Shown: piece after piece, positions 1 through 7,540 of the stretch
Position numbering within the stretch: position 1 is the first letter of the stretch
Layout of the letters: every line of letters begins with the position of its first letter
NCBI GenBank assembly: GCA_045600965.1
Contig: JAZRYW010000004.1
Location: 1 to 29,974, forward strand
Direction: 5' to 3'
Length of the DNA: 29,974 nucleotides
DNA from: RGIG6374 sp045600965
Lineage (GTDB): Bacteria; Bacteroidota; Bacteroidia; Bacteroidales; UBA932
Program-made: the position numbers and the translations under genes
The notes under the pieces: model-generated
What the model was told of the DNA's origin: nothing
Database searches by the model: none
Seen by the model: the letters and a program-made list of their open reading frames with translations, nothing else

Positions 1-24
1 AATCTTTATGAGTCTTGTTTCGTC

Positions 25-82
25 TTTTGAATTTGTCATTCAGTCACGTAGCCCGCTACGCTCCTTCATTTCGCATTCAAAA
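25..82. repeat. Imperfect 58-bp palindrome upstream of the M3 peptidase gene
   Basis: Two 28-base arms (25-52 and 55-82) face each other around a CC centre. The outer 8 bp (TTTTGAAT / ATTCAAAA) and the innermost CGTAGC / GCTACG pair perfectly, while the middle is mismatched in several small blocks. The symmetry suggests an intergenic palindromic repeat or a cruciform/hairpin element rather than a simple terminator: no T-run follows on either side. No gene was seen in 1-147. A convincing TAnnTTTG promoter for the downstream gene is not visible. Confidence 0.5.
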
Positions 83-147
83 TCCATAAACAATCTTTCA
101 TAAATCTTCACCAACTTATTTTATCATCATTCCATAACGAACCGAAT

Positions 148-2145
148 ATGAAAAAATCCTTTTTATTTCTCTGCACGCTTATGGCCATCTGCGCTTGCCA
201 TCAGAATCAGAACCCTTTCCTGACTGAGTGGGACACCCCCTACGGCATACCCCCCTTCGATCAGATCGAGAACTCCGACTATATGCCCGCCATACAGGCC
301 GGCATCGAACAGACCAGGGCCGACATACAGGCCATCATCGACAATCCCGAAGAACCCACCTTCGAAAATGTGATTGCAGCGCTTGACAGGAGCGGCGCAA
401 CCCTCGAAAGGGTCAGCAACGTGCTCTTCAACATCAGCGAGAGCGACGCTTCGGATCAGCTCAATGCAATAGTTGACGAGGCTATGCCTCTGATTACAGC
501 CGTTTCGGACGAAATACATATGAACGCAGGCCTCTATGCCAAGGTCAAGGCCGTCTATGATGCCGACCGGAGCGCGCTCACTCCCGAGCAGAAGATGCTC
601 CTTAAGAACACCTACGAGGCTTTCGAGAACAACGGTATCGGCCTTGACGCCGAGGGACAGGCCCGCCTGAAGGAAATCAATGCCGCCCTGGCATCCCTTG
701 CGCTCACTTTCGGCAACAACCTGCTTGACGAAAGCAATGCATTCAAGGCTGAATTCGGTTTCTCGGTAGCCAACTATTACGACAGGATGGCCGTCGAGGA
801 GGACCGTGACCTTCGTGAAAGGATTTTCAAGGGCTACTCCCTCCGTGGCAACAACGGAAATGACAAGGACAACAAGGCCAACGTCCTGCGTCTGATGGAG
901 CTCCGCATCGAAAAGGCGAAGCTTCTCGGATACAGCAATCCCGCAGAATGGATACTTCACGACAAGATGGCCGGCGACCCCGCGACGGTGGACAAGTTCC
1001 TTTCGGGCATTATGGATGCCGCAATGGCCCGCGCCCGTGAGGAGATGGCCGATATGCAGAAGATTATGGACCGTGACATAGCCGCAGGCCTTCTTCCCGA
1101 AGGCAGCGCCATCCAGCCCTGGGACTATATGTACTATGCTGAAAGGCTCCGCAAGGAACGTTACGACCTTGATGAGAACGAGGTGATGCAGTATTTCAAG
1201 ATGGAGAACGTGCGCGCCGGCGTGTTCGGCAACGCCTCCCGTCTCTACGGCATCAGTTTCGAGCCTCTGGAGGGTGTCGCTCTCTACAATCCCGAATGCG
1301 AGGCGTTCAAGGTGACTGACGCCGACGGTTCCCTCATCGGCATCATCATCACCGACTACTATCCCCGCGACAGCAAGCGCGCAGGCGCGTGGATGACCAA
1401 TTTCGTCAACCAGTGCGAAGGCGTGCGTCCCGTGATAGTCAATGTGGGCAACTTCAACAAGCCCTCCGCAGACCAGCCCGCGCTTCTGAACATCGATCAG
1501 GTGGAGACTATGTTCCACGAATTCGGGCACGCTCTCCACGGCCTGCTGAGCCAGTGCTCATACCTCGGTACAAGCGGGACCTCCGTAAAGCGCGACTTCG
1601 TCGAACTCCCCTCACAGATAAACGAGAACTGGGCGTTCGAACCTGAAGTGCTTGCGACCTATGCATTCCACTGGCAGACCGGCGAGGTGATTCCCGAAGA
1701 GCTGGTGGCCAAGGTTCAGGCAGCGGCCAACTTCAACCAGGGCTTCACTCTCGGTGAACTCTGCGCCGCCTCCATCCTTGATATGAAATGGCACGAACTC
1801 TCGTCCGTCGAGGGCATAGACGTTGATGCTTTCGAGCAGAAGGTCTGCAGCGAGATGGGCCTGATTGACCGTATCATACCCCGCTACCGCAGCACATACT
1901 TCAACCATATCTTCGGTTCAAGCGGATACAGCGCAGGCTATTACAGCTACCTCTGGGCTGAAGTGCTCGACAAGGACGCCTTCGAACTCTTCAAGCAGAA
2001 CGGCATCTTCGACGCAGAGACCGCTATGAGTTTCCGCCACAATGTCCTTGAGAAGGGCGGCAGCGAGGAGCCTATGACCCTCTACAAGCGTTTCCGCGGC
2101 GCAGAACCGGATGCCGGAGCGCTGCTCAGGGCACGTGGACTTTGA
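148..2145 (+). CDS. M3 family zinc metallopeptidase, lipoprotein (peptidyl-dipeptidase Dcp-like)
   Basis: This is a thimet-oligopeptidase-family (M3) enzyme that cleaves short peptides; Dcp-type members remove C-terminal dipeptides. The zinc site is complete: HEFGH at residues 457-461 and the third ligand Glu486 in FVELPSQ, the usual M3 spacing. The C-terminal FNHIFG..GYSAGYYSYLW segment is also typical. The length of 665 aa fits the family. The N-terminus is a short hydrophobic signal ending in a plausible lipobox (ICAC, Cys17), so the enzyme is probably anchored in the periplasm or outer membrane, unlike cytosolic E. coli Dcp. The stop codon lies 1 bp from the stop of the convergent alanine racemase gene, with no terminator between them. 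Family assignment is firm; exact specificity is not. Confidence 0.93.
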   Translation: MKKSFLFLCTLMAICACHQNQNPFLTEWDTPYGIPPFDQIENSDYMPAIQAGIEQTRADIQAIIDNPEEPTFENVIAALDRSGATLERVSNVLFNISESDASDQLNAIVDEAMPLITAVSDEIHMNAGLYAKVKAVYDADRSALTPEQKMLLKNTYEAFENNGIGLDAEGQARLKEINAALASLALTFGNNLLDESNAFKAEFGFSVANYYDRMAVEEDRDLRERIFKGYSLRGNNGNDKDNKANVLRLMELRIEKAKLLGYSNPAEWILHDKMAGDPATVDKFLSGIMDAAMARAREEMADMQKIMDRDIAAGLLPEGSAIQPWDYMYYAERLRKERYDLDENEVMQYFKMENVRAGVFGNASRLYGISFEPLEGVALYNPECEAFKVTDADGSLIGIIITDYYPRDSKRAGAWMTNFVNQCEGVRPVIVNVGNFNKPSADQPALLNIDQVETMFHEFGHALHGLLSQCSYLGTSGTSVKRDFVELPSQINENWAFEPEVLATYAFHWQTGEVIPEELVAKVQAAANFNQGFTLGELCAASILDMKWHELSSVEGIDVDAFEQKVCSEMGLIDRIIPRYRSTYFNHIFGSSGYSAGYYSYLWAEVLDKDAFELFKQNGIFDAETAMSFRHNVLEKGGSEEPMTLYKRFRGAEPDAGALLRARGL

Positions 2146-2146
2146 C

Positions 2147-3253
2147 TTATTTCACAATCAGGCGAAGGACTCTGCGGTTGATGGTGGTCACTATCTCGTA
2201 GGGGATGGTGCCCAGTTTGGCGGCGAGCTCCTCAACCCGGGGGTCTTCGCCGAATATGGTCACCATATCGCCTTCTTTGGCATCGATGCCGGTGATGTCC
2301 AGCATCATCACATCCATACAGATGTTGCCTATGGTGGGCACCTGATGCCCGTTGACCGAGAAGCAGGCATTGCCGCACCCGAACTTGCGGTCTATGCCGT
2401 CAGCGTAGCCTAAGGGGACGGTGGCGACAGTGCGGTGTCCTTCGATGGCCCCTTTGCGGCTGTAGCCGACCGTTCCGTCAGCGCTGTCCAGCTCCTTGAT
2501 CTGTATGATCTTTGCCTTGAGGGAGGCCACGGGCCGTATATCCTCGTCGGGCAGAAGCTTGATTCCGTAGGCGCCTATGCCGAGGCGCACCATATCGAAC
2601 GCATACTGGGGGAAGCGTTCTATTCCGCCGGTGTTCAGCGCGTGTTTGATGGGCCTGTAGCCTATGATGCCGCAGATGCTGTCATACATACTCTCGAAGG
2701 AGTTTATCTGCCGGAGGGTGAAGGAGTCGAACTGCTGCTCGTCCGAGCCCACCAGATGGGTGTAGACCGATTTGACATAGAGTGTGTCCTCGCGTGCGAG
2801 GAAGTCCTTCAAATCCTCCATATCACGTTCCATAAAGCCCACACGGTGCATACCTGTGTCGATGGGTATATGGACCGGATATGAGCGCATACCGCGCTTT
2901 CTGACGTATTGCCTGAAGGCATTGAGCGCGGAGACGCTTGGAAGCGCAGGCTCAAGGTTGAAATCGACGATCTCCCTGAAATAGTCGACACCGGGAGTGA
3001 AGACGAAAATGGGTGAGGATACACCGGCCATCCTCAATTCCGCACCTTCCCCGGCATATGCGACTCCGAGATAATCCACACCCAGCTTCTCGAGTTCGCA
3101 GGCTATCTGCTCCAGGCCGTGGCCGTATGCGTTGGCCTTGACCATAACGAGCAGCTTCGTGCCTTCGGCTATACGTCTGCGGAAATGGTCTATGTTGTAT
3201 TTCAGATTGGAACTGCTCAGCTCCACTCTCGAGAAGTTTCTGACAAGTGCCAT
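2147..3253 (-). CDS. alr: Alanine racemase
   Basis: A PLP enzyme that interconverts L- and D-alanine to supply D-Ala for peptidoglycan. The PLP lysine is Lys39 in VMVKANAYGHG. The second catalytic base is Tyr264 in GYSRKG, followed by the substrate-side VPLGYADGIDR motif. The length of 368 aa is that of a free-standing racemase, not the MurF-Alr fusion found in many Bacteroidota. It lies downstream of rpsC on the same strand but is separated from it by a strong terminator, so it is probably transcribed on its own. No good -7 element was seen in the short gap before it (only a weak TATCTTCG-like match). The chosen ATG is the first in frame and keeps the normal N-terminus. Confidence 0.95.
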   Translation of the reverse strand: MALVRNFSRVELSSSNLKYNIDHFRRRIAEGTKLLVMVKANAYGHGLEQIACELEKLGVDYLGVAYAGEGAELRMAGVSSPIFVFTPGVDYFREIVDFNLEPALPSVSALNAFRQYVRKRGMRSYPVHIPIDTGMHRVGFMERDMEDLKDFLAREDTLYVKSVYTHLVGSDEQQFDSFTLRQINSFESMYDSICGIIGYRPIKHALNTGGIERFPQYAFDMVRLGIGAYGIKLLPDEDIRPVASLKAKIIQIKELDSADGTVGYSRKGAIEGHRTVATVPLGYADGIDRKFGCGNACFSVNGHQVPTIGNICMDVMMLDITGIDAKEGDMVTIFGEDPRVEELAAKLGTIPYEIVTTINRRVLRLIVK

Positions 3254-3303
3254 ACGGGTTTGGTTTTGTGTCGCGAAGATATGAAAAATAAACGCAAAAG
3301 AGA

Positions 3304-3333
3304 TAAAAAAAGCCGGCTCAAAACGGGCCGGCT
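3304..3333 (-). terminator. Rho-independent terminator after rpsC
   Basis: On the minus strand a GC-rich stem AGCCGGC / GCCGGCT (3327-3333 with 3311-3317) closes a 9-base loop and runs straight into seven Ts (3304-3310). It begins 22 bases after the rpsC stop codon. It makes the ribosomal transcript end at rpsC instead of continuing into rplP, as it would in a normal S10 operon. Confidence 0.88.
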
Positions 3334-3355
3334 TCTTTCATATCTGGGAAGATTG

Positions 3356-4108
3356 TTATTCTTCTCTTCTTCCACGGCGGTCACCGCGACGGCCGCCACG
3401 GCCACCACGGCGTTCGCCACCACGGCGTTCGCCCTGTTCAGCGCTCTGTGCGTTCACTGCAACACCTGCATTGGGGGAGAGGTCACGCTTGCCGTAAACT
3501 TCACCGTTGCAGATCCATACCTTGATACCGAGAACGCCGACCTTGGTGTGAGCCTCAGCCAGTGCATAGTCGATATCTGCACGGAAGGTGTGCAGAGGAG
3601 TACGGCCTTCCTTGAACATTTCGCTGCGTGCCATTTCAGCACCGCCGACGCGGCCGCTGATCTGAACCTTGATGCCTTCGGCACCGACGCGCATTGTGCT
3701 TGCGATGGCCATCTTGATGGCACGGCGGTATGAAACACGGCCTTCCACCTGACGGGCGATACTGTTGGCCACGATGTTGGCGTCAACTTCGGGGCGCTTC
3801 ACTTCAAAGATGTTGATCTGAACTTCCTTGTTGCAAACCTTCTTGAGTTCTTCCTTGAGAGTCTCGACTTCCTTGCCGCCCTTGCCGATGATCACACCCG
3901 GACGAGCAGTATGGATGGTGACGGTGATGAGCTTGAGGGAACGCTCGATGACGATCTTGGAAAGGCTGGCCTTTGCAAGACGTGCTTCGAGGTACTCGCG
4001 GATCTTGGCGTCTTCGAGGATTCTGGTAGGATATTCACCGGTCCAGTTGGAGTCCCAACCACGGATGATGCCGATTCTGTTGCTGATAGGATTGGTTTTC
4101 TGTCCCAT
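3356..4108 (-). CDS. rpsC: 30S ribosomal protein S3
   Basis: S3 lies at the mRNA entry site of the 30S subunit. The start MGQKTNPISNRIGI and the KH-domain GKGG loop (in RPGVIIGKGGKEVETL) identify it, and the C-terminal S3 domain follows (SGRVGGAEMARSE). At 250 aa it has the Arg/Gly/Glu-rich low-complexity tail (last ~25 residues) seen in several Bacteroidota S3 proteins. It starts 1 bp after the rplV stop codon and is the last gene of the transcript. In the usual S10 order rplP would follow, but here a terminator and then alr follow. Confidence 0.98.
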   Translation of the reverse strand: MGQKTNPISNRIGIIRGWDSNWTGEYPTRILEDAKIREYLEARLAKASLSKIVIERSLKLITVTIHTARPGVIIGKGGKEVETLKEELKKVCNKEVQINIFEVKRPEVDANIVANSIARQVEGRVSYRRAIKMAIASTMRVGAEGIKVQISGRVGGAEMARSEMFKEGRTPLHTFRADIDYALAEAHTKVGVLGIKVWICNGEVYGKRDLSPNAGVAVNAQSAEQGERRGGERRGGRGGRRGDRRGRREE

Positions 4109-4109
4109 A

Positions 4110-4550
4110 TTATGCCTCCTCCTTTACTTCGGGTTTAACTTCTTGAGCAGCCTTCCTGGTGCCGACGATGATGGTGACGTGGTTTGAACGCTTGCGGATG
4201 CGGCCGGCTCTGCCCTGGGGGCAGGGACGGATGCGCTTGAGCGTGCGGCCTTCGTCAACCATTATGGTCGTAACGTAAACGTTGCCGTTTTCGAGTTCCT
4301 TGCGGTCTGCTTCGTTCTTGGCTTCCCAGTTTGCGATGGCGCTGCGGAGAAGCTTTTCAAGACGGACTGAAGCCTCTTTCTTGGAGAATCTGAGGATATC
4401 CAGAGCGTGATTGACCTCTTCACCGCGGATGGTGTCTGCTACCAGACGCATCTTGCGGGGCGAGGTGGGGACGTCATTCAGCTTTGCTATAGCTGTCTGC
4501 TTCTTTATTTCTTTAAGCCTGTCGGCCATTTGTTTTTTTCTTGATCCCAT
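4110..4550 (-). CDS. rplV: 50S ribosomal protein L22
   Basis: L22 lines the peptide exit tunnel. The core VPTSPRKMRLVADTIRG at the N-terminus and the long beta-hairpin region (DEGRTLKRIRPCPQGRAGRIRKRSNH), which reaches into the tunnel, are both intact. At 146 aa it is slightly long because of an N-terminal MGSRKKQMADRLKEIK extension and a Glu/Lys-rich C-terminal tail, both ordinary in Bacteroidota. It lies between rpsS and rpsC in the standard order. Confidence 0.98.
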   Translation of the reverse strand: MGSRKKQMADRLKEIKKQTAIAKLNDVPTSPRKMRLVADTIRGEEVNHALDILRFSKKEASVRLEKLLRSAIANWEAKNEADRKELENGNVYVTTIMVDEGRTLKRIRPCPQGRAGRIRKRSNHVTIIVGTRKAAQEVKPEVKEEA

Positions 4551-4572
4551 GTCGTAATCCAGTTAAAATTGT

Positions 4573-4839
4573 TTAGCGATTACCAGAGTGACCCTTGAAG
4601 GTACGTGTAGGTGCGAATTCACCGAACTTGTGACCCACCATATTTTCTGTTACATATACCGGAATAAATTTGTTTCCGTTGTGAACAGCGATTGTGTGGC
4701 CGACGAAATCCGGAGATATCATACTTGAACGAGACCAAGTTTTGATGACCTCTTTCTTCATCGTACCGGCGTTCATAGCCAGTACTCTTTTTTCCAAACT
4801 GTCCTGAATGTAAGGACCTTTTCTTAATGAGCGACTCAT
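4573..4839 (-). CDS. rpsS: 30S ribosomal protein S19
   Basis: S19 binds the head of the 30S subunit with S13. The start MSRSLRKGPYI and the motifs TWSRSSMISPDFVGHTIAVHNGN and GHKFGEFAPTRTFKGH are classical. The length of 88 aa is normal. It lies 19 bp after rplB and 22 bp before rplV in the S10 operon order. Confidence 0.98.
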   Translation of the reverse strand: MSRSLRKGPYIQDSLEKRVLAMNAGTMKKEVIKTWSRSSMISPDFVGHTIAVHNGNKFIPVYVTENMVGHKFGEFAPTRTFKGHSGNR

Positions 4840-4858
4840 AATCTCTTAATTTATTCCG

Positions 4859-5683
4859 TTATTTTTTCCTTCTTTCAATGATGAACTTGTTTGAAGTCTT
4901 CTTAGGATTACGAGTCTTGTAACCTTTGGCCATCAAGCCCTTGCGTGAACGGGGATGTCCACCGGAAGCGCGGCCTTCACCACCACCCATAGGGTGATCG
5001 ACAGGGTTCATTACAACACCACGGTTACGAGGTCTGCGACCGAGCCAGCGACGGCGTCCGGCCTTTCCGTGAGACTCCAGATTGTGGTCAGGGTTGGACA
5101 CCGTACCGATTGTTGCGCGGCAGGTCACGAGCACCATCCTGGTCTCGCCTGAAGGGAGACGGAGAACGGCGTGGGTGCCTTCGCGGGCTGCAAGCTGAGC
5201 GTAGGTGCCGGCGGAACGTGCCATAACGGCGCCGCAGCCGGGACGGAGCTCGATGCAGTGTACGAGTGTACCGAGCGGAATTTCAGAAAGAGGGAGAGTG
5301 TTTCCCACTTCAGGAGCTACACCCTTGCCGGATGCGATGATCTGGCCGACCTTGAGGCCGTTGGGGGCGATGATATAACGTTTTTCACCATCCTGATATA
5401 CAACCAGGGCAATGCGTGCACTGCGGTTGGGGTCGTATTCGATGGTCTTGACGGTTGCCGTGTATTCGTCCTTGTCGCGAAGGAAGTCGACAATACGATA
5501 CATCCTCTTGTGACCGCCACCGATGTAACGTACGGTCATTTTACCCTGGTTGTTGCGGCCGCCGCTCTTGCGGAGGGGCTTCAGCAGGGACTTTTCAGGG
5601 GTCGTGCAAGTGATGTCATCAAATGCGCTGATGACCTTGTTTCTTGTACCGGGAGTAACCGGTTTGAATTTACGTACTGCCAT
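4859..5683 (-). CDS. rplB: 50S ribosomal protein L2
   Basis: L2 is a primary 23S rRNA-binding protein near the peptidyl-transferase centre. The C-terminal NPVDHPMGGGEGR motif contains the conserved His associated with peptidyl transfer. The N-terminal MAVRKFKPVTPGTRNK and the GRNNQGKMTVRYIGGGHKR region are canonical. The length of 274 aa is normal. It begins 4 bp after the rplW stop codon. Confidence 0.98.
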   Translation of the reverse strand: MAVRKFKPVTPGTRNKVISAFDDITCTTPEKSLLKPLRKSGGRNNQGKMTVRYIGGGHKRMYRIVDFLRDKDEYTATVKTIEYDPNRSARIALVVYQDGEKRYIIAPNGLKVGQIIASGKGVAPEVGNTLPLSEIPLGTLVHCIELRPGCGAVMARSAGTYAQLAAREGTHAVLRLPSGETRMVLVTCRATIGTVSNPDHNLESHGKAGRRRWLGRRPRNRGVVMNPVDHPMGGGEGRASGGHPRSRKGLMAKGYKTRNPKKTSNKFIIERRKK

Positions 5684-5687
5684 TTCC

Positions 5688-5978
5688 TTAAATGTTGCTA
5701 TAGAAATCTATCTTGTCACCTTCAGCCACGCTGACAAAAGCTTTCTTGAAATTGTTTGCGCGACCTGTCAAATAGCCGGCTTTTGTGAAGCGGCTCTTCT
5801 TCTTACCGTGGTAGTTAACAGTGTTGACATCAACAACTGAAACATTATACATCTTCTCTATCGCCTTCTTGATTTCGACTTTGTTGGCGTCAACGTCAAC
5901 AAGGAAACCATACTGGTTCAGCTTTTCACCAGCAAGCGTCATTTTCTCGGTTACGAGAGGTCTGATAATTATTCCCAT
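5688..5978 (-). CDS. rplW: 50S ribosomal protein L23
   Basis: L23 sits at the tunnel exit and docks trigger factor and SRP. The sequence MGIIIRPLVTEKMT, then YGFLVDVDANKVEIKKAIEKMYNVSV.DVNTVNYHGKKK, is a typical L23. The 96 aa length is normal. It lies between rplD (11 bp upstream) and rplB (4 bp downstream). Confidence 0.98.
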   Translation of the reverse strand: MGIIIRPLVTEKMTLAGEKLNQYGFLVDVDANKVEIKKAIEKMYNVSVVDVNTVNYHGKKKSRFTKAGYLTGRANNFKKAFVSVAEGDKIDFYSNI

Positions 5979-5989
5979 TGCTTCCTTGA

Positions 5990-6616
5990 TTATTTGCGTC
6001 TGCTTGCTATGATATCCTGAACGCCGTCAACCATAACGAGACGGTTGGAGTTCATAATGGCGTAAGTGTTGATTTCGTTAACGGTGATAACGCTTACTTC
6101 AGGCAAATTGCGAGACGAGAGGTAAATATTGTTTGAATTTTCAGGAAGCACGACAAGAGTCTTGCGGCCATAGGACTTCAGATTCTGGAGAATCTGGATG
6201 AACTCCTTGGTTTTGGGAGCTTCCATAGCGAACGGCTCAACCATAACGAGCGCATCTTCCTTCACTTTATAGGAAAGTGCCGAGTAGCGGGCAAGCTGTT
6301 TGAGCTTCTTGTTGAGTTTGAAACGGTAATCGCGGGGTCTGGGACCGAACACGCGGCCACCGCCTACATAGATATTGGACTTCAAGCTGCCGTGACGAGC
6401 TCCTCCGCCGCCTTTCTGGCGACCCATCTTCTTGGTGCTGTGGGAGTTCTCGTGGCGTTCCTTACACTGGTGGGTTCCCTGACGCTGGTCTGCGAGGAAC
6501 TGCTTAACGTCGAGATAAATGGCGTGATCGTTGGGTTCGATGGCGAAAATTTCGTCATCAAGAACAGCTTCCTTTCCTGAAGCCTGTCCGTCAATTTTGT
6601 AAACTGCGAGTTTCAT
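5990..6616 (-). CDS. rplD: 50S ribosomal protein L4
   Basis: L4 lines the exit tunnel and in E. coli represses its own S10 operon. The MGRQKGGGGARHGS loop (tunnel extension) and the FKLNKKLKQLARYSALSYK core are clear. I place the start at the ATG at 6614-6616 (MKLAVYKIDG, 208 aa). The frame is open to 6790, but that extra part overlaps rplC in another frame and does not look like L4. With this start the gap after rplC is 5 bp. Whether L4 autoregulates this operon cannot be seen. Confidence 0.97.
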   Translation of the reverse strand: MKLAVYKIDGQASGKEAVLDDEIFAIEPNDHAIYLDVKQFLADQRQGTHQCKERHENSHSTKKMGRQKGGGGARHGSLKSNIYVGGGRVFGPRPRDYRFKLNKKLKQLARYSALSYKVKEDALVMVEPFAMEAPKTKEFIQILQNLKSYGRKTLVVLPENSNNIYLSSRNLPEVSVITVNEINTYAIMNSNRLVMVDGVQDIIASRRK

Positions 6617-6621
6617 AGACG

Positions 6622-7260
6622 TTAATCCTCCACAATGATATAAGAACCTTTGGATCCCGGAACGGAACCCTTGACAATGATGAGATTGTTTTCGGGGATG
6701 ATTCTGATGACCTGAAGGTTGAAGACCTTGACGCGGTCTCCGCCCATCTGGCCGGCCATTCTCATACCTTTGAAAACTCTTGAAGGCCAAGATGATGCAC
6801 CCAGTGAACCAGGATGACGAAGTCTGTTGTGCTGGCCGTGGGTAGTACCACCTACACCCTGGAAACCGTGGCGCTTCACAACGCCCTGGAATCCCTTACC
6901 TTTAGAAATACCGGTGATGTCGACATAGTCGGTCTCACCTTCTCCGAGCTTGAGCTTAAGGTCAGCTACTGTCAGAGTGTCTCCCAGCTTGACACTGTCG
7001 CAATCGAAGTCCCTGAACTCGACGACTTTCTTCTTGGGAGTGGTTCCTGCCTTTTCAAAATGGCCCTTGAGAGCCTTGCTGGTGTGTTTTTCTTTCATTT
7101 CGTCATAGGCAAGCTGTACAGCGGCATAACCATCTTTTTCTACTGTACGGATTTGCGTGACAACACACGGACCAGCTTCGATAACGGTGCATGGCAGATT
7201 TTTACCAGCGGCATCGTAAACGGAAGTCATTCCGATTTTTTTTCCAATTAATCCAGGCAT
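6622..7260 (-). CDS. rplC: 50S ribosomal protein L3
   Basis: L3 is an early-assembly 23S-binding protein. The motifs MPGLIGKKIGMT at the start and HGFQGVGGTTHGQHNRLRHPGS..ASSWPSRVFKGMRMAGQMGG are diagnostic. The start is the ATG at 7258-7260 (212 aa). An in-frame extension to 7332 would run through the promoter and is rejected. This is the first gene of the operon: rpsJ, which normally stands directly before rplC, is absent, and a promoter followed further out by a palindromic repeat stands there instead. Confidence 0.98.
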   Translation of the reverse strand: MPGLIGKKIGMTSVYDAAGKNLPCTVIEAGPCVVTQIRTVEKDGYAAVQLAYDEMKEKHTSKALKGHFEKAGTTPKKKVVEFRDFDCDSVKLGDTLTVADLKLKLGEGETDYVDITGISKGKGFQGVVKRHGFQGVGGTTHGQHNRLRHPGSLGASSWPSRVFKGMRMAGQMGGDRVKVFNLQVIRIIPENNLIIVKGSVPGSKGSYIIVED

Positions 7261-7318
7261 GGTTGTTAATTTGGTGTTTATTAATAAGTTATAATTACAG
7301 CCGCATTTTGCGGGGCTG

Positions 7319-7349
7319 CAAATATACAACAAAATTGTTAATAAACAAT
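7319..7349 (-). promoter_or_regulatory. Bacteroidota-type promoter for the rplC ribosomal operon
   Basis: On the minus strand a perfect TAnnTTTG -7 box (TATATTTG, 7326 down to 7319) is preceded by ATTG (7349-7346) at a 19-bp spacing, close to the TTTG -33 consensus. Transcription would start around 7312, giving a leader of about 50 bases. A GC-rich inverted repeat (CAGCC..GGCTG type, 7298-7318) lies at the start site. This shows the operon is expressed from its own promoter rather than by read-through from an upstream rpsJ or fusA. Confidence 0.7.
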
Positions 7350-7363
7350 AGGAATTGTTAATA

Positions 7364-7527
7364 AGAATCTGTTTTGAAATGGTTCACGAAAATTATTATA
7401 GGTTATTTTTCAGTAGATTTTTTGATGATTTGAAGGAGCAACGGGGGTCCGTTGTGACTGAAAAGCATCGAAAAATATGCGAAAAAGAAACATAAGTATT
7501 GAAGTTAATCATTTCAAAACAGATTCT
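7364..7527. repeat. MITE-like element, copy 1, with perfect 17-bp terminal inverted repeats
   Basis: The left end AGAATCTGTTTTGAAAT (7364-7380) is repeated exactly, inverted, at the right end (7511-7527). Imperfect similarity extends about 7 bp further in. The 164-bp interior has no coding potential but has more symmetry: CAACGG / CCGTTG around a 4-base loop (7439-7454), and TTTTCAGT / ACTGAAAA (7407-7414, 7457-7464). A near-identical element in the same orientation is at 22500-22662 and a solo end is at 29279-29306. It starts 13 bp after the atpG stop codon and could also act as a transcript 3' structure. The structure is that of a non-autonomous, IS-derived element; no transposase with these ends is in the window. 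Confidence 0.85.
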
Positions 7528-7540
7528 AAAACTACCTCAA

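Noticed and set aside
163..1539. 458-codon open frame antisense to the M3 peptidase
   Set aside because: Same reason: mirror of a well-supported gene, no recognisable protein features.
7298..7318. GC-rich hairpin in the rplC leader as an L4-type autoregulatory site
   Set aside because: It overlaps the expected transcription start, so only part of it would be in the mRNA; no evidence for L4 binding.
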